Of a stretch of DNA of 43,943 bases, positions 25,044 to 34,189 are shown one piece after another. The DNA lies in NCBI GenBank assembly GCA_017431585.1, contig JAFRKU010000088.1:1-43943 (forward strand). The letters run 5' to 3'. This DNA comes from a bacterium. GTDB taxonomy: Bacteria; Patescibacteriota; Microgenomatia; UBA1400; PJMF01. Both the position numbers and the translations under genes were made by a program. A model generated the notes under the pieces. That model made no database searches. It saw only the letters and a program-made list of their open reading frames with translations, and was not told the origin of the DNA. Positions within the stretch are counted from its first letter, which is position 1, and every line of letters starts with the position of its first letter.

Positions 25044-25122
25044 TTTGTCTTTCTATTTTAGTCTTTTTGAGCGATTTATTGACATTTTTATAACTATGTC
25101 TAAACCGCTGTTAATATTTAAT

Positions 25123-25166
25123 ATTATATCATATAAGGCCACTTTTGTCAAGAGGCAATTTAGCCT
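25123..25166 (-). promoter_or_regulatory. Promoter with AGGC-N6-GCCT element (module copy 3)
   Basis: Leftward: arms 25166-25163 and 25156-25153, one base, TTGACA (25151-25146), 17-bp spacer, TATAAT (25128-25123). Spacer end TATATGA is shared with the ncRNA promoter. The hairpin lies between this and the divergent LCP promoter. Confidence 0.85.
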
Positions 25167-25178
25167 GGAAAAATGTGG

Positions 25179-25184
25179 TATAAT
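25179..25184 (+). promoter_or_regulatory. Extended -10 of the LCP gene
   Basis: TGGTATAAT 7 nt before the ATG at 25192; it rules out a much longer start at 25045 that would cross both promoters. Confidence 0.72.
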
Positions 25185-25191
25185 CGAAAAC

Positions 25192-26361
25192 ATGCTGAAA
25201 AGATGGTATTTTTGGCTGCTGATGAGCGTGGTGTTTGTCATTAGTTTGGGGGCGACGCTGCTAGCCTGGCCGCGCGACCAGCTGGTGGGCGAAACCGTGG
25301 TGATCACGGATGTGCCGGGGCAAAATGATCAACCAGAGGTAGAAGCGCCGCCTGATCCGCTGCGAGTGCGCTATATCGCTTTGTTGGGTCACGGTGGGGC
25401 GGGACATGACGGCGGTAGCCTGGCGGACACGGTGATGGTGGCTCAAATTGTGCCCCACGCGGCGACAATTAATTTGCTGTCGCTGCCACGGGACTTGTGG
25501 GTGGAGCTGCCAGTGACAAAAAGTGCTGATTCATCGCAAAATATGCACGCAAAGCTCAATACGACGCTCTCGGTGGGCTCTAGCGAGCGGATGTATACCT
25601 GGCGTGACGAGCGTTTCCAGGGGAAAAACGGCGGCGGCCAACTGGCCAAAGAGGTCATTGGCCAGATTATCGGCCAGGCGGTGGAATACTATGTGGCGGT
25701 GGATTTTAGCGGATTTGTCCGGCTGATTGAGATTATCGGTGGCTCAAGTGGGCTGAAAATCAATGTCCCCTACTCTTTTGTAGACGAATTTTACCCAATT
25801 GAGGGCGAGCAAAACAATAATTGCGATTTTTCGGAAGAACAAATTGCCCAGTTGACTGAGCAGTACACGGGTTACGAATTGGAACAACAGTTTACCTGTC
25901 GCTACGAGCGGCTGGAGTTTAACCAGGGGCTGCAACTGATCGAGCCAGAACAATTGCTCAAGTTTGTCCGGTCGAGACATTCGGGGGTGGGTGGGGGTGA
26001 TTTTGGGCGATCGGCTCGTCAGCAGGTGGTCATGGAAGCGGTCAAAGACAAGATTTTTTCCTTGTCTTTCGTGCCGAAGTGGCCGGAGTTTATCGCCACG
26101 GTGTTTAAAATCGTGCGCACGGATTTGGATTTGGACTTGATGAGCGATATTTTGCGCGATTGGGGCGATATACGCGAGTACACCATTAAAAGTTACGTGG
26201 TGGATAATAAGGAATTGTTGCGCGATGGCCGTTCGAGTGACGGTCAGTATGTGCTCATGCCGCGATCGGGCGAGGGTGATTACAGCCAAATCCATGCTTT
26301 AGTACAGACGATGATTGATGAAGCCACCCGGGAGGCGAGTTTAGCCGGGAGGCTCAAGTGA
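25192..26361 (+). CDS. LytR-CpsA-Psr (LCP) family glycopolymer ligase
   Basis: LCP enzymes move undecaprenyl-linked glycopolymers onto peptidoglycan. The 389-residue protein has a signal anchor (about 5-27), then the LCP domain: RYIALLGHGG near residue 60, DTVMVAQIVPHAATINLLSL followed by PRDLWVEL (the conserved Arg that binds pyrophosphate), VDFSGFVRLIEIIGG, and RSRHSGVGGGDFGRSARQQ (second Arg cluster) at about 258-278. Ends without the LytR_C domain. Start set by the -10 box. It heads the plus-strand run of glycosyltransferases, fitting the attachment step of the glycan they build. Confidence 0.9.
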   Translation: MLKRWYFWLLMSVVFVISLGATLLAWPRDQLVGETVVITDVPGQNDQPEVEAPPDPLRVRYIALLGHGGAGHDGGSLADTVMVAQIVPHAATINLLSLPRDLWVELPVTKSADSSQNMHAKLNTTLSVGSSERMYTWRDERFQGKNGGGQLAKEVIGQIIGQAVEYYVAVDFSGFVRLIEIIGGSSGLKINVPYSFVDEFYPIEGEQNNNCDFSEEQIAQLTEQYTGYELEQQFTCRYERLEFNQGLQLIEPEQLLKFVRSRHSGVGGGDFGRSARQQVVMEAVKDKIFSLSFVPKWPEFIATVFKIVRTDLDLDLMSDILRDWGDIREYTIKSYVVDNKELLRDGRSSDGQYVLMPRSGEGDYSQIHALVQTMIDEATREASLAGRLK

Positions 26362-26391
26362 TTGACGGATAGTGTATAATAGAGGTATAAT
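26362..26391 (+). promoter_or_regulatory. Promoter of the glycosyltransferase operon
   Basis: TTGACG (26362-26367) directly after the LCP stop, 18-bp spacer, TATAAT (26386-26391); ATG 6 nt further. A second TATAAT lies at 26375-26380. Confidence 0.65.
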
Positions 26392-26397
26392 AATAGT

Positions 26398-27213
26398 ATG
26401 AGCGAGAAACTACCAGTTAGCGTGATCATTATTGCCCGGAATGAAGCGGCGAATTTGCGGCGGTTGCTGCCGCAGTTGGTTTGGGCGAGCGAAGTGATAG
26501 TGGCAGCTAATGACTGCCAAGACGAGACGGTGGCGGTGGCGGAGGAAAACGGAGCGCGGGTGGAAACCATCGAGACAACTGATTTTGCGGCGCTGCGGAC
26601 ACGGGCGATGGATTGGGCGAGCCAGCCGTGGCTGTTTTATGTGGACGCCGACGAGCGGGTGACACCGGCTTTGCAGGCGGAAATCGCGGGGCTGGTGACG
26701 CAAGCTGGCAGTCGGGTGACGGCGGGGCGATTGCGCCGGCTTAATTTCCACTACGGAGCGCCGATGCGCTACGGTGGCTGGCAAAATGACTACGTGACGC
26801 GTATTTTTCGGCGCGATAGTTTGCAAGGTTGGCAGGGAGAAATCCACGAAAGCCCGGTTTTTGAGGGTGAGGTGAAAACGCTGCTGTCGCCTTTGTGGCA
26901 TTTGACTCATCGGTGCACGGCGGATAATTTGCGCAAGAGTGCTGATTGGACAATTAAGGAAGCGCGTTTGCTAGCGGCTAGTCCCATCGCACCGGTGACA
27001 GCGGTGACAATTGCGCGCAAAATGAGCATGGAATTTTTCCGCCGCTATATGCGCGATGGTGGCTGGCGCGACGGGATGGCGGGTTTTGTGGAAAGTCTGG
27101 TGCAAGCGATGAATCGGGGTTTGGTGTATATCCAAGTGTGGGAATTGCAACAGCAGCCCACACTGGCCGGTAAATATGAGCTACTGGAAAAAGAAGTGCA
27201 AAATCAGGTATAA
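26398..27213 (+). CDS. GT2 glycosyltransferase (WaaE/SunS-like)
   Basis: 271 residues. GT-A fold with VSVIIIARNEAANLRRLLPQ at the start and the metal-binding DxD in FYVDADERVTP (about 80-90). RIFRRDSLQGWQGEIHESPV is typical of the beta-glycosyltransferase subgroup that includes WaaE and SunS. The C-terminal 60 residues have amphipathic helices likely to sit on the membrane. First gene of the glycan operon; sugar unknown. Confidence 0.88.
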   Translation: MSEKLPVSVIIIARNEAANLRRLLPQLVWASEVIVAANDCQDETVAVAEENGARVETIETTDFAALRTRAMDWASQPWLFYVDADERVTPALQAEIAGLVTQAGSRVTAGRLRRLNFHYGAPMRYGGWQNDYVTRIFRRDSLQGWQGEIHESPVFEGEVKTLLSPLWHLTHRCTADNLRKSADWTIKEARLLAASPIAPVTAVTIARKMSMEFFRRYMRDGGWRDGMAGFVESLVQAMNRGLVYIQVWELQQQPTLAGKYELLEKEVQNQV

Positions 27214-27214
27214 T
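27209..27214 (+). promoter_or_regulatory. -10 box overlapping the GT2 stop codon
   Basis: GGTATAAT includes the TAA stop of the previous gene and ends 7 nt before the next ATG: a probable internal leaderless promoter. Confidence 0.6.
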
Positions 27215-27221
27215 TTGAGTT

Positions 27222-28328
27222 ATGCGAATTGTATTTTACTCACCATATTTACCTAAACATTTCGGTGGCGGCGAAAAATATTTGTTTGATACGGCGCTGG
27301 TGTACGCGCAAAAACATCGCGTGGATATTGCTTTGCCGGCGGATTGCGATCAAAAAGATGTGGACAAAATTAAAAAAGCTTATCAAAAACATTTGGGCGT
27401 GGATTTAAAGGCGCTGAATTTCGTCATTTCACCATTCGGAGCAGCGAAAAAAAAGTGGCAACGGTTGCTGTGGACCATGCGCTACGACGTGGTGTATTTT
27501 GTGACGGACGGGAGTGCGTTTTATTCGCTGGCGCGGCGCAACATTATGCATATTCAGGTGCCACTGCTTTTGGGGCGAAAAAGTGGTTGGGAGCGAGTGA
27601 AGTTTAAGCGGTTTAAAGTGATTAACGCCAACTCGAATTTTACCAAAAAAACCGTGGAAAAATATTGGGATATCAAGGTAAATATGGTGTGCCAACCTGG
27701 GGTGGAGGTTGGCGAGTTTCAGTTGCCGCCGGCGGCTACCAAAGAAAAAATTATTTTAAACGTGGGCCGGTTTTTTGACAGTTTGCATACCAAAAATCAG
27801 GATTCGCTGGTGGAATTTTGGCGCGAGTTGTGCCAAAAGCATCCGGAAGAGACGAAAGATTGGAAATTGGTACTGGTAGGCAAGGTGGAAAGCGAAGAGT
27901 ATGCGGCGCGGGTGGCGCAATTGGCGGCCGGGGCGAGCGTGGAAATATATCACGAAGTGTCGCACGAACAATTGGTGGAGTGGTACCGGCGAGCGGCGAT
28001 TTATTGGCATGCGACCGGCTGGCGCGATCAAGAATGGGAACATCCGGAACGAATGGAACATTTTGGGATTTCTACGGTGGAAGCGATGGCGGCCGGAGCG
28101 GTGCCGATTGTAGTGGCCAAAGGCGGACAAAAAGAAATTTTGGGCCAGAAGTTGCGAGAGTGTGCGTGGGAAAACAAAGCTGAATGTTTGCGCTTGACAC
28201 TGCAAGTGATGAAAAATGAAAAATTGCGTCAGCAATGGAGTGAGTTGGCCAGCAAACGCGCGGCTAATTACGACATGAAACAGTTTGCGAAACGGTGTTG
28301 GCAAATGTTGGAAAGTAAAAGAATATGA
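27222..28328 (+). CDS. GT4 family glycosyltransferase
   Basis: 368 residues, GT-B fold. N-terminal RIVFYSPYLPKHFGGGEKYL with the Gly-rich acceptor loop; mid-domain IILNVGRFF and KDWKLVLVGKV; the donor-binding E-x7-E motif in EHFGISTVEAMAAGAVPIV (about 284-302). Family retaining transferases such as mannosyl- or glucosyltransferases. Its stop overlaps the next start (ATGA), so translation is coupled. Confidence 0.88.
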   Translation: MRIVFYSPYLPKHFGGGEKYLFDTALVYAQKHRVDIALPADCDQKDVDKIKKAYQKHLGVDLKALNFVISPFGAAKKKWQRLLWTMRYDVVYFVTDGSAFYSLARRNIMHIQVPLLLGRKSGWERVKFKRFKVINANSNFTKKTVEKYWDIKVNMVCQPGVEVGEFQLPPAATKEKIILNVGRFFDSLHTKNQDSLVEFWRELCQKHPEETKDWKLVLVGKVESEEYAARVAQLAAGASVEIYHEVSHEQLVEWYRRAAIYWHATGWRDQEWEHPERMEHFGISTVEAMAAGAVPIVVAKGGQKEILGQKLRECAWENKAECLRLTLQVMKNEKLRQQWSELASKRAANYDMKQFAKRCWQMLESKRI

Positions 28329-30862
28329 CAACACCCATTAGCGTGGTGATTCCGGATTACAAAGGTCTGAATTTATTGCAGGCCAATTTGCCGACGGTGG
28401 TGGCGGAGTTGGTGGATGGTGATGAAATAATTATCAGCGAAGACGCGGCTGACGAGCGCAGGACACGAGAAGATTTTGTCTCCCGGTATCAGTTGCAACC
28501 GGTGGTGCGCCAGCAAGTGCCGGGGCAGGTGTGGCAAAAGTGGGTGACAATGGCGGGCAAAAAAATTCACTTAGTGTTTTTGCAGCGGGCGCAAAATGGG
28601 CGGTTTGCCCGCAATGTCAATGATGCGGTCAAGTTGGTCAACAATCGTTTCTTTTTGCTGCTAAATAACGATGTTCAGCTGCAAAAAGGCGTGCGCGAGC
28701 AGTTGTTAGGCGAGTTGGCGGACGAAAAAGTGTTTGCGGTGACGGCTCGGGAAATCGATGTCCACGATGGTCATCGGGAGTCGGGGCGCAATAAATTGTG
28801 GTGGCGGGCGGGCCGTTTTTGGCACAGCCGCGATGAAGATGTGCACAGCAGTGGCGAAACGGCGTGGGCTTGCGGGGGCAGTAGTATGTACCGGACGGCC
28901 TACTGGCGCGAGCTGGGCGGCTTTGACACGCGCTATTATCCGGCTTACTGGGAAGACATCGACGTGTCGTGGCAGGCGCGAGCGCGCGGCTACAAAGTTT
29001 TGTATAAGCACACCGCGGTGGTTAATCATGTCCACGAAACTACCAACGCGACGGTGTTTGGCCGAGAGCGAATGATAGCGATGAGTTGGCAGGCGGGGAC
29101 AAAATTTGCTTGGAAAAATAGCAACTGGTGGCAGAAGTGTCAATTTATACTGATGTATCCGTATTGGTTGCTGAAGCAATATCCACAATTGTGGTGGTGG
29201 GTGGGGGTGGTAGCGGTGTGCGCGCTGACGCGGTTGGCGGTGATTAATACGCCGCACGGCTTGACGGTGGACGAGGCGGCCATCGGCTACAATGCTTATG
29301 GTATTTGGACGCAAAGGCGCGACGAATGGGCCAATAAATTGCCAGTGTCGTTTCGCTCTTACGGTGACTTTAAAGCGCCGCTGGCGATTTATGCGACCGC
29401 ACCGTGGGTGGGTATGCTGGGCATGCGGGTGTGGAGTGTGCGCTTGAGTTTTGTTTTGGCTGGTATCATGAGCGTGTGGGGACTGATGAAACTGGTGGAC
29501 GAATTGTTGTCTCGTGTCAAGCCCAATCATCAAACGTGGGCGGCGGCGGCCGGTTTTTTGATGACGGTGTCGCCGTGGCATTATCATTTTTCACATTTGG
29601 GCTTTGAAAACAATTGGGCGCTGGTCGGTGTGCTGTGGGGCATGTATGGTTGGCTGAAATTTGTGCACGCGCGCACCAACTGGCGCGGCAAACTTTTGAG
29701 TGAGACGTGGTGGAGCGCGCCGCTTTTGGGCAGCGGAGTGGCGCTGGTGGCGGCACTGTATAGTTATCATGCGGCCAAAGTGGTAGTGCCTTTGTTTGTG
29801 CTGGTGGCGCTGATCGGTTACTGGCCGGTGTGGCGAGCGCGGTGGCGAAGTTTGGCGGTGGCGCTGATGGTGGCGGTGGTGCTGGCGTGGCCTTTGCTGG
29901 CGGATAGCATTTGGGGCGAAGGTTTCACTCGGGCGGGTAGCTCGTTTATGTTTGATGCCCAAGTGCCATGGTCGCAAAAGGCGACGATGCTGGTGAGCAG
30001 TTATACGGCGCACTGGCAGCCGGCCTATTTATGGGCGGGGCAATTGTACGAAGCGCAAACGACGACGGGTCAATGGTTGGCGAATGTCCGCCACGGCGAC
30101 GGGGCGCACGGGATTCTAACGCTCGCGGAGACAAGCTTGATACTATTATTAATAGCCAGCGTGACACGTTTTGGTGAAGTGCGCCGTGATGCTGGCGAAG
30201 CAATAGCGTGGGGCGCGGCGTGGTGGCTGCTGGGCGTAGTACCGGCGGCGCTGACGACGCAAGTGCCACATAGTAACCAAAGTTTTTTGGCGGTGCCGGG
30301 AGTGATAATTTTGGCGGTGACCGGTTGGGCGACATGGCGAGCGTGGTGGCGGAGGCAAAATTTAAAATTTTATCCCGGAGTGATGGTGTTGGTGGCGGTA
30401 TTGATTAGTTTGGGCTTTATGCAACGAGTGAGCGCTTACAAAATGGTGTTTGGCAGCGCCAAACAGATAGCTGCTGTGAGTTCACAGCCAGATGTGGCGA
30501 CTGATGTGGCACGGCAGACGGCCAGCGATTATTTTTTCGCTACGGATTTGTTGGATGCTGTGCGCGAGAGTGAAAAAATTGAGCATCGGGGGACGTCAAT
30601 CGTGCTGTCGACTCATTTTGAGCAAGAATATATTTATGTGTTGATTGCGCGGCACATCAAACCACTGGAGCGATATTTGGCCAATGAATTTTTGCAAGTC
30701 AGTCAGTTGGAAGAAAAATATTTTTTGGATAAAAAGCGTATTTTGATTTACACGCCGGATAAATTAATCAATCGCGATTGGAAGCAACATTGTGCGCGTA
30801 CTACGGTGTGGATCGATGGCGCGGGCCGGCCGAAAATAACGCTGTGCGTGACGAAAGAGTAA
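28325..30862 (+). CDS. Fusion: N-terminal GT2 + C-terminal GT39-like membrane glycosyltransferase
   Basis: 845 residues. Residues 1-270 are a GT2 domain: ISVVIPDYKGLNLLQANLPT, FFLLLNNDVQL (metal site) and GGFDTRYYPAYWEDIDVSWQ. A hinge with TM begins near 290 (LWWWVGVVAVCALTRLAVI), followed by a PMT/ArnT-like multi-TM domain: the catalytic Asp-Glu in LTVDEAAIGYNAYGI (about 320) and SYGDFKAPLAIYA, about ten helices, then an extracellular C-terminus of about 120 residues. GT39-like enzymes use polyprenyl-phosphate sugars outside, while GT2 acts inside and can make such donors, so the fusion may couple donor synthesis with transfer. ATGA overlap with the GT4 gene; next gene 1 nt away. Contains one 14-mer site. 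Confidence 0.85.
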   Translation: MTTPISVVIPDYKGLNLLQANLPTVVAELVDGDEIIISEDAADERRTREDFVSRYQLQPVVRQQVPGQVWQKWVTMAGKKIHLVFLQRAQNGRFARNVNDAVKLVNNRFFLLLNNDVQLQKGVREQLLGELADEKVFAVTAREIDVHDGHRESGRNKLWWRAGRFWHSRDEDVHSSGETAWACGGSSMYRTAYWRELGGFDTRYYPAYWEDIDVSWQARARGYKVLYKHTAVVNHVHETTNATVFGRERMIAMSWQAGTKFAWKNSNWWQKCQFILMYPYWLLKQYPQLWWWVGVVAVCALTRLAVINTPHGLTVDEAAIGYNAYGIWTQRRDEWANKLPVSFRSYGDFKAPLAIYATAPWVGMLGMRVWSVRLSFVLAGIMSVWGLMKLVDELLSRVKPNHQTWAAAAGFLMTVSPWHYHFSHLGFENNWALVGVLWGMYGWLKFVHARTNWRGKLLSETWWSAPLLGSGVALVAALYSYHAAKVVVPLFVLVALIGYWPVWRARWRSLAVALMVAVVLAWPLLADSIWGEGFTRAGSSFMFDAQVPWSQKATMLVSSYTAHWQPAYLWAGQLYEAQTTTGQWLANVRHGDGAHGILTLAETSLILLLIASVTRFGEVRRDAGEAIAWGAAWWLLGVVPAALTTQVPHSNQSFLAVPGVIILAVTGWATWRAWWRRQNLKFYPGVMVLVAVLISLGFMQRVSAYKMVFGSAKQIAAVSSQPDVATDVARQTASDYFFATDLLDAVRESEKIEHRGTSIVLSTHFEQEYIYVLIARHIKPLERYLANEFLQVSQLEEKYFLDKKRILIYTPDKLINRDWKQHCARTTVWIDGAGRPKITLCVTKE
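28699..28712 (+). repeat. GCAGTTGTTAGGCG motif, site 2
   Basis: Exact 14-mer inside the GT2 domain, read as Gln-Leu-Leu-Gly. Confidence 0.75.
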
Positions 30863-30863
30863 G

Positions 30864-32561
30864 ATGTGGCGAGCGTGGTGGCAACAACTACAAACACAAA
30901 AAATCCATTGGGGACATTGGAGTGTGATTGTGTTGATCGCCTTACTAGTGCGGGTGTGGCAATTTGGGCGGGTGCCGGTGAGTTTGTATTGGGACGAGCA
31001 AGCGCTGCTTTATGACGCGTGGAGTATTGCCCAAACGGGCCGAGATTATCACGGTCAATTTTTACCGCTGGTCGCTTTCAATAGTTTCGGCGATTTCAAA
31101 CCGAGCGGCTATTTTTATGCGGTGGCACTGGTGCTGCAAATCGTGGGTGCCAGGGAATGGGCGGTGCGGGTGCCGAGTTTGCTATCGGGGGTGATCAGCG
31201 TGATTTTAATTGGGATTATTGCTGATAAAATGTGGGGAGGTAAACGGCGTGGCGGCTGGAGGGTGGGCGAAATAGCGGCTTTGGTGGCGGCGATCAATCC
31301 GGCTTTTGTTCATTTGTCGCACGTGGGGTTTGAAACGCATGCGGCGACGTGTTGGCTTCTGGCTGGCGTGGCTCTCCTCTACCCGCGCGACGATGGGCGC
31401 TGGTCGTGGCAGTTGTTAGGCGGGGAATTGTGTTTGCTGGCGAGTTTTTACACTTATCATGCCACGCGGGTGATTGCGCCACTTTTGGGCATTTATTTGC
31501 TGGCGTGGAATATGTGGCGTGCGCACACGCGTCAGATCGCATGGCGAGAGAATATGGCGAAGCTGGCGGCGATGGTGGCGGTGGCAGCCGTGGGGGTGAT
31601 GCCTTTGGTGTGGCCGACGGCGAGCCAAAGTGTGACACATCGGCTGGCGGAAACTTCTATTTTTGCGCAAAGGGAAATCATTGAGGCGAGTAATCAGTGC
31701 CGAGCACTCGCGGGCGACACATGGGCGGCGAAGTGGTGGTGTCATCGTTACTGGTTTTGGGCGCGGGAAATGGCGTCGCGCTGGAGTGCGCATTTGAATT
31801 TGGATTATTTGTTTTGGCGCGGTGACGAGAACTGGCGGCACAGTATTCATTGGGCGGGCGTGTTTTTCCCGTGGGAGGCAATCGGTTTATTTTTGGGACT
31901 GGTGCATTTCGGAGCCAGGCGTAGACAAGGGCGAGCGGCCATCGGCTTTTTAATTTTTTGGTTGATGGTGGCTTTGCTGCCGGCGAGTGTGACGCTGGCG
32001 ACGCCGCATTTGTTGCGTTCGCTTTCATCGGTGCCGGTGTTAATTATAGCGGTGGCCGCTGGTTGGTGGTGGCTGGCAGAATTAATGGCGAAGTGGCGGT
32101 GGCGACAACTCGTGACGGTGGGGATCGTGGCGGTGTATGCAGCAGGCACGCTGGCGTGGCAATATGCGTACACGCATTGGTATGCGGCGGCAAGTGGTAG
32201 TGACTGGCAAGATGGCTACGAAGCGGCGCTGGCGCAATTGCGGGCGTGGCAAGAAAAATATCCGGATGATCCAGTGTATATAACCCGCGAGCTAGGTCGG
32301 CCGAGCGTTTATTATTTTTGGGAGAACAAAATTGACCCGCAGCGGGTACAAGCCACGGCGGAGACGGCGGCTTTTGATCAAGGTGAGTATTTGAATTTTG
32401 CACCCGAGCACGTCAGCTTTGGGATAGATTGGCACGAGGGGCCGCAATTGGTGATGATCACCCCGGCGGAAACCGGGCGCGTGACGGCGTGGGAAGCCAG
32501 CAGCGAAGTGCACAATAGTGCGGGCGAGGTGGTTTTGGTAGTGGGACGGAGTCAGCGATGA
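30864..32561 (+). CDS. GT39/PMT-like membrane glycosyltransferase
   Basis: 565 residues, about 11 transmembrane helices. First outer loop carries LYWDEQALLYDAWSI (Asp-Glu, catalytic) and NSFGDFKPSGYFYAV, the GT39-like pattern; then LSHVGFETHAATCWLL and YTYHATRVIAPLL. C-terminal outer domain about 120 residues. Family uses polyprenyl-phosphate-linked sugars on the outer side of the membrane. It overlaps the next gene by ATGA. Paralogous to the membrane part of 28325 and to 32558. Confidence 0.87.
   Translation: MWRAWWQQLQTQKIHWGHWSVIVLIALLVRVWQFGRVPVSLYWDEQALLYDAWSIAQTGRDYHGQFLPLVAFNSFGDFKPSGYFYAVALVLQIVGAREWAVRVPSLLSGVISVILIGIIADKMWGGKRRGGWRVGEIAALVAAINPAFVHLSHVGFETHAATCWLLAGVALLYPRDDGRWSWQLLGGELCLLASFYTYHATRVIAPLLGIYLLAWNMWRAHTRQIAWRENMAKLAAMVAVAAVGVMPLVWPTASQSVTHRLAETSIFAQREIIEASNQCRALAGDTWAAKWWCHRYWFWAREMASRWSAHLNLDYLFWRGDENWRHSIHWAGVFFPWEAIGLFLGLVHFGARRRQGRAAIGFLIFWLMVALLPASVTLATPHLLRSLSSVPVLIIAVAAGWWWLAELMAKWRWRQLVTVGIVAVYAAGTLAWQYAYTHWYAAASGSDWQDGYEAALAQLRAWQEKYPDDPVYITRELGRPSVYYFWENKIDPQRVQATAETAAFDQGEYLNFAPEHVSFGIDWHEGPQLVMITPAETGRVTAWEASSEVHNSAGEVVLVVGRSQR
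31409..31422 (+). repeat. GCAGTTGTTAGGCG motif, site 3
   Basis: Exact 14-mer inside the GT39-like gene, read as Gln-Leu-Leu-Gly at about residue 183. Confidence 0.75.
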
Positions 32562-34189
32562 AAAAATGGTGGTCGCGACTGAAACCATGGCTGCTGGAAT
32601 ACGGTTTGCTGGTGGTGATCGTGGTGGCGGGCAGTTGCTGGCGCCTCAGTCAGCTGGGACAATTGCCTCAGGGACTGAATCGTGACGAGGCGGCTCTCGC
32701 TTACAACGCGCTGCTGGTGGCACAAACCGGACAAGACGAATGGCAACAGGTTTATCCGGTGTTTTTTAAAAGTTTTGGTGATCAAAAATTACCTTTGTAC
32801 CCATATATTTTAGTGATTTTGTTCAAATTTTTACCACAGACAGATGTGATAGTGCGCTTGCCGAGTGCCATCTGCGGGATACTATTAATAATTGTCACTT
32901 ACGCTGTGGCCAAAATGGTGACCGGGCGCCACGGCTGGCTGGGTGCGAATTTAGCGGCGGCGATGGTGGCTGCCAGTCCGGTGTTTATTTGGTACTCGCG
33001 GGGTGCGTGGGAGGCCAATGTGGGTTTGCTGCTGCTGGCGGTGGCTGCAGGGCTTGCCTGCTGGCAATATCAAACGGGGAAATCTTGGTCGGTGAGGCGA
33101 TTAATCTTGATCCTATTATTATTGATGGGCAGTTGTTTGGCGTATAATGCGCCGCTGCTGATTTTGGTGGTGGCGATGTGGCTGATACCAATAGTTTGTT
33201 GGCGACGAGGTATCGGCTGGTGGGCGCCGCTGCTAGCGGGCGTGGCGGCGGTGGTGGTGATTGGTTTCGGGTTGCTGTTGCCTGTCGTCAATCAAAAACA
33301 AGGCATTAGTATTTTTAATGATCCAACGCTCATGTATGAATACACTTTGTATCGGCAGCAATTTAGCGGGGTAGCTCAAAAATTGGTGGGTAATTACTGG
33401 GTGTATGAAGCGCGATTAATACTGGAGGCCGTGATCAAAAGTTTTTCGCCGCAATTTTGGCAGCACGGCGGGTCACATCCGTGGCATCAACTTTCGGGTG
33501 AGGGTCATGTGACCATCATAGTGATGATAATTTTTGATGTGACTTTGATTTACCAGGTGGTGACGCTGGTGGCGCAAATGATCAAGCGACAAAAATGGTG
33601 GCAGCAAAAAAACTTTTGGTGGCTAGTGATATTATTGGTAACTTTGGTGCCGAGCGTGATTACCACAGATAGTCCGCATGCCACTCGGAGTTTACAATTT
33701 TTTTGGGTGCTGGCGGTGGGTGCGGGTTGGTCGCTGGCTGATTTATGGTCACAATTGGTGGCGGAGACAAAACGGCGTCAAATTGCTCTCACATCTGGCT
33801 CCGAAATGATAATTTTGGTTTTAAGTGTAGGGATCATTTTGCTGACGGGACAAAATTATTGGACTAATTATCAAACGAAATTGCGGGAGCATAATATTTA
33901 TCACAACAATTGGGCGCAGTTGTTAGGCGAGATAGAAAGTGAACGACTGACATTGGTGCGGGGTCCGGGCAGTGAGTATGAATACATTAAAATAGCGTGG
34001 GTCAGTCACATGAGTCCGGAAATTTTTTGGTCAACTTTGAGTCGGGCGGGCAGCGATGGAGTTGGTTTGCAAGGCGGGCGATATTTGGCGAATTTTCATT
34101 TCGTGGCGCCGACGGAAGAAGTGAGTGGTGAGTGGCAAAAAATTATTTTAAATGAGCAGACAGGTGAATGGGAGGTACAAGATGATTAG
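32558..34189 (+). CDS. GT39/PMT-like membrane glycosyltransferase
   Basis: 543 residues. Catalytic Asp-Glu in LNRDEAALAYNALLVAQ, then FFKSFGDQKLPLYPYILV and WYSRGAWEANVGLLLLAV; about ten further helices and a C-terminal outer segment. Third related GT39-like unit in a row, suggesting each adds a different residue or acts at a different linkage. Translationally coupled to both neighbours (ATGA upstream; 8-nt overlap downstream). Contains a 14-mer site near its 3' end. Confidence 0.87.
   Translation: MKKWWSRLKPWLLEYGLLVVIVVAGSCWRLSQLGQLPQGLNRDEAALAYNALLVAQTGQDEWQQVYPVFFKSFGDQKLPLYPYILVILFKFLPQTDVIVRLPSAICGILLIIVTYAVAKMVTGRHGWLGANLAAAMVAASPVFIWYSRGAWEANVGLLLLAVAAGLACWQYQTGKSWSVRRLILILLLLMGSCLAYNAPLLILVVAMWLIPIVCWRRGIGWWAPLLAGVAAVVVIGFGLLLPVVNQKQGISIFNDPTLMYEYTLYRQQFSGVAQKLVGNYWVYEARLILEAVIKSFSPQFWQHGGSHPWHQLSGEGHVTIIVMIIFDVTLIYQVVTLVAQMIKRQKWWQQKNFWWLVILLVTLVPSVITTDSPHATRSLQFFWVLAVGAGWSLADLWSQLVAETKRRQIALTSGSEMIILVLSVGIILLTGQNYWTNYQTKLREHNIYHNNWAQLLGEIESERLTLVRGPGSEYEYIKIAWVSHMSPEIFWSTLSRAGSDGVGLQGGRYLANFHFVAPTEEVSGEWQKIILNEQTGEWEVQDD
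33916..33929 (+). repeat. GCAGTTGTTAGGCG motif, site 4
   Basis: Exact 14-mer, read as Gln-Leu-Leu-Gly at about residue 454 of the GT39-like protein. Confidence 0.75.
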
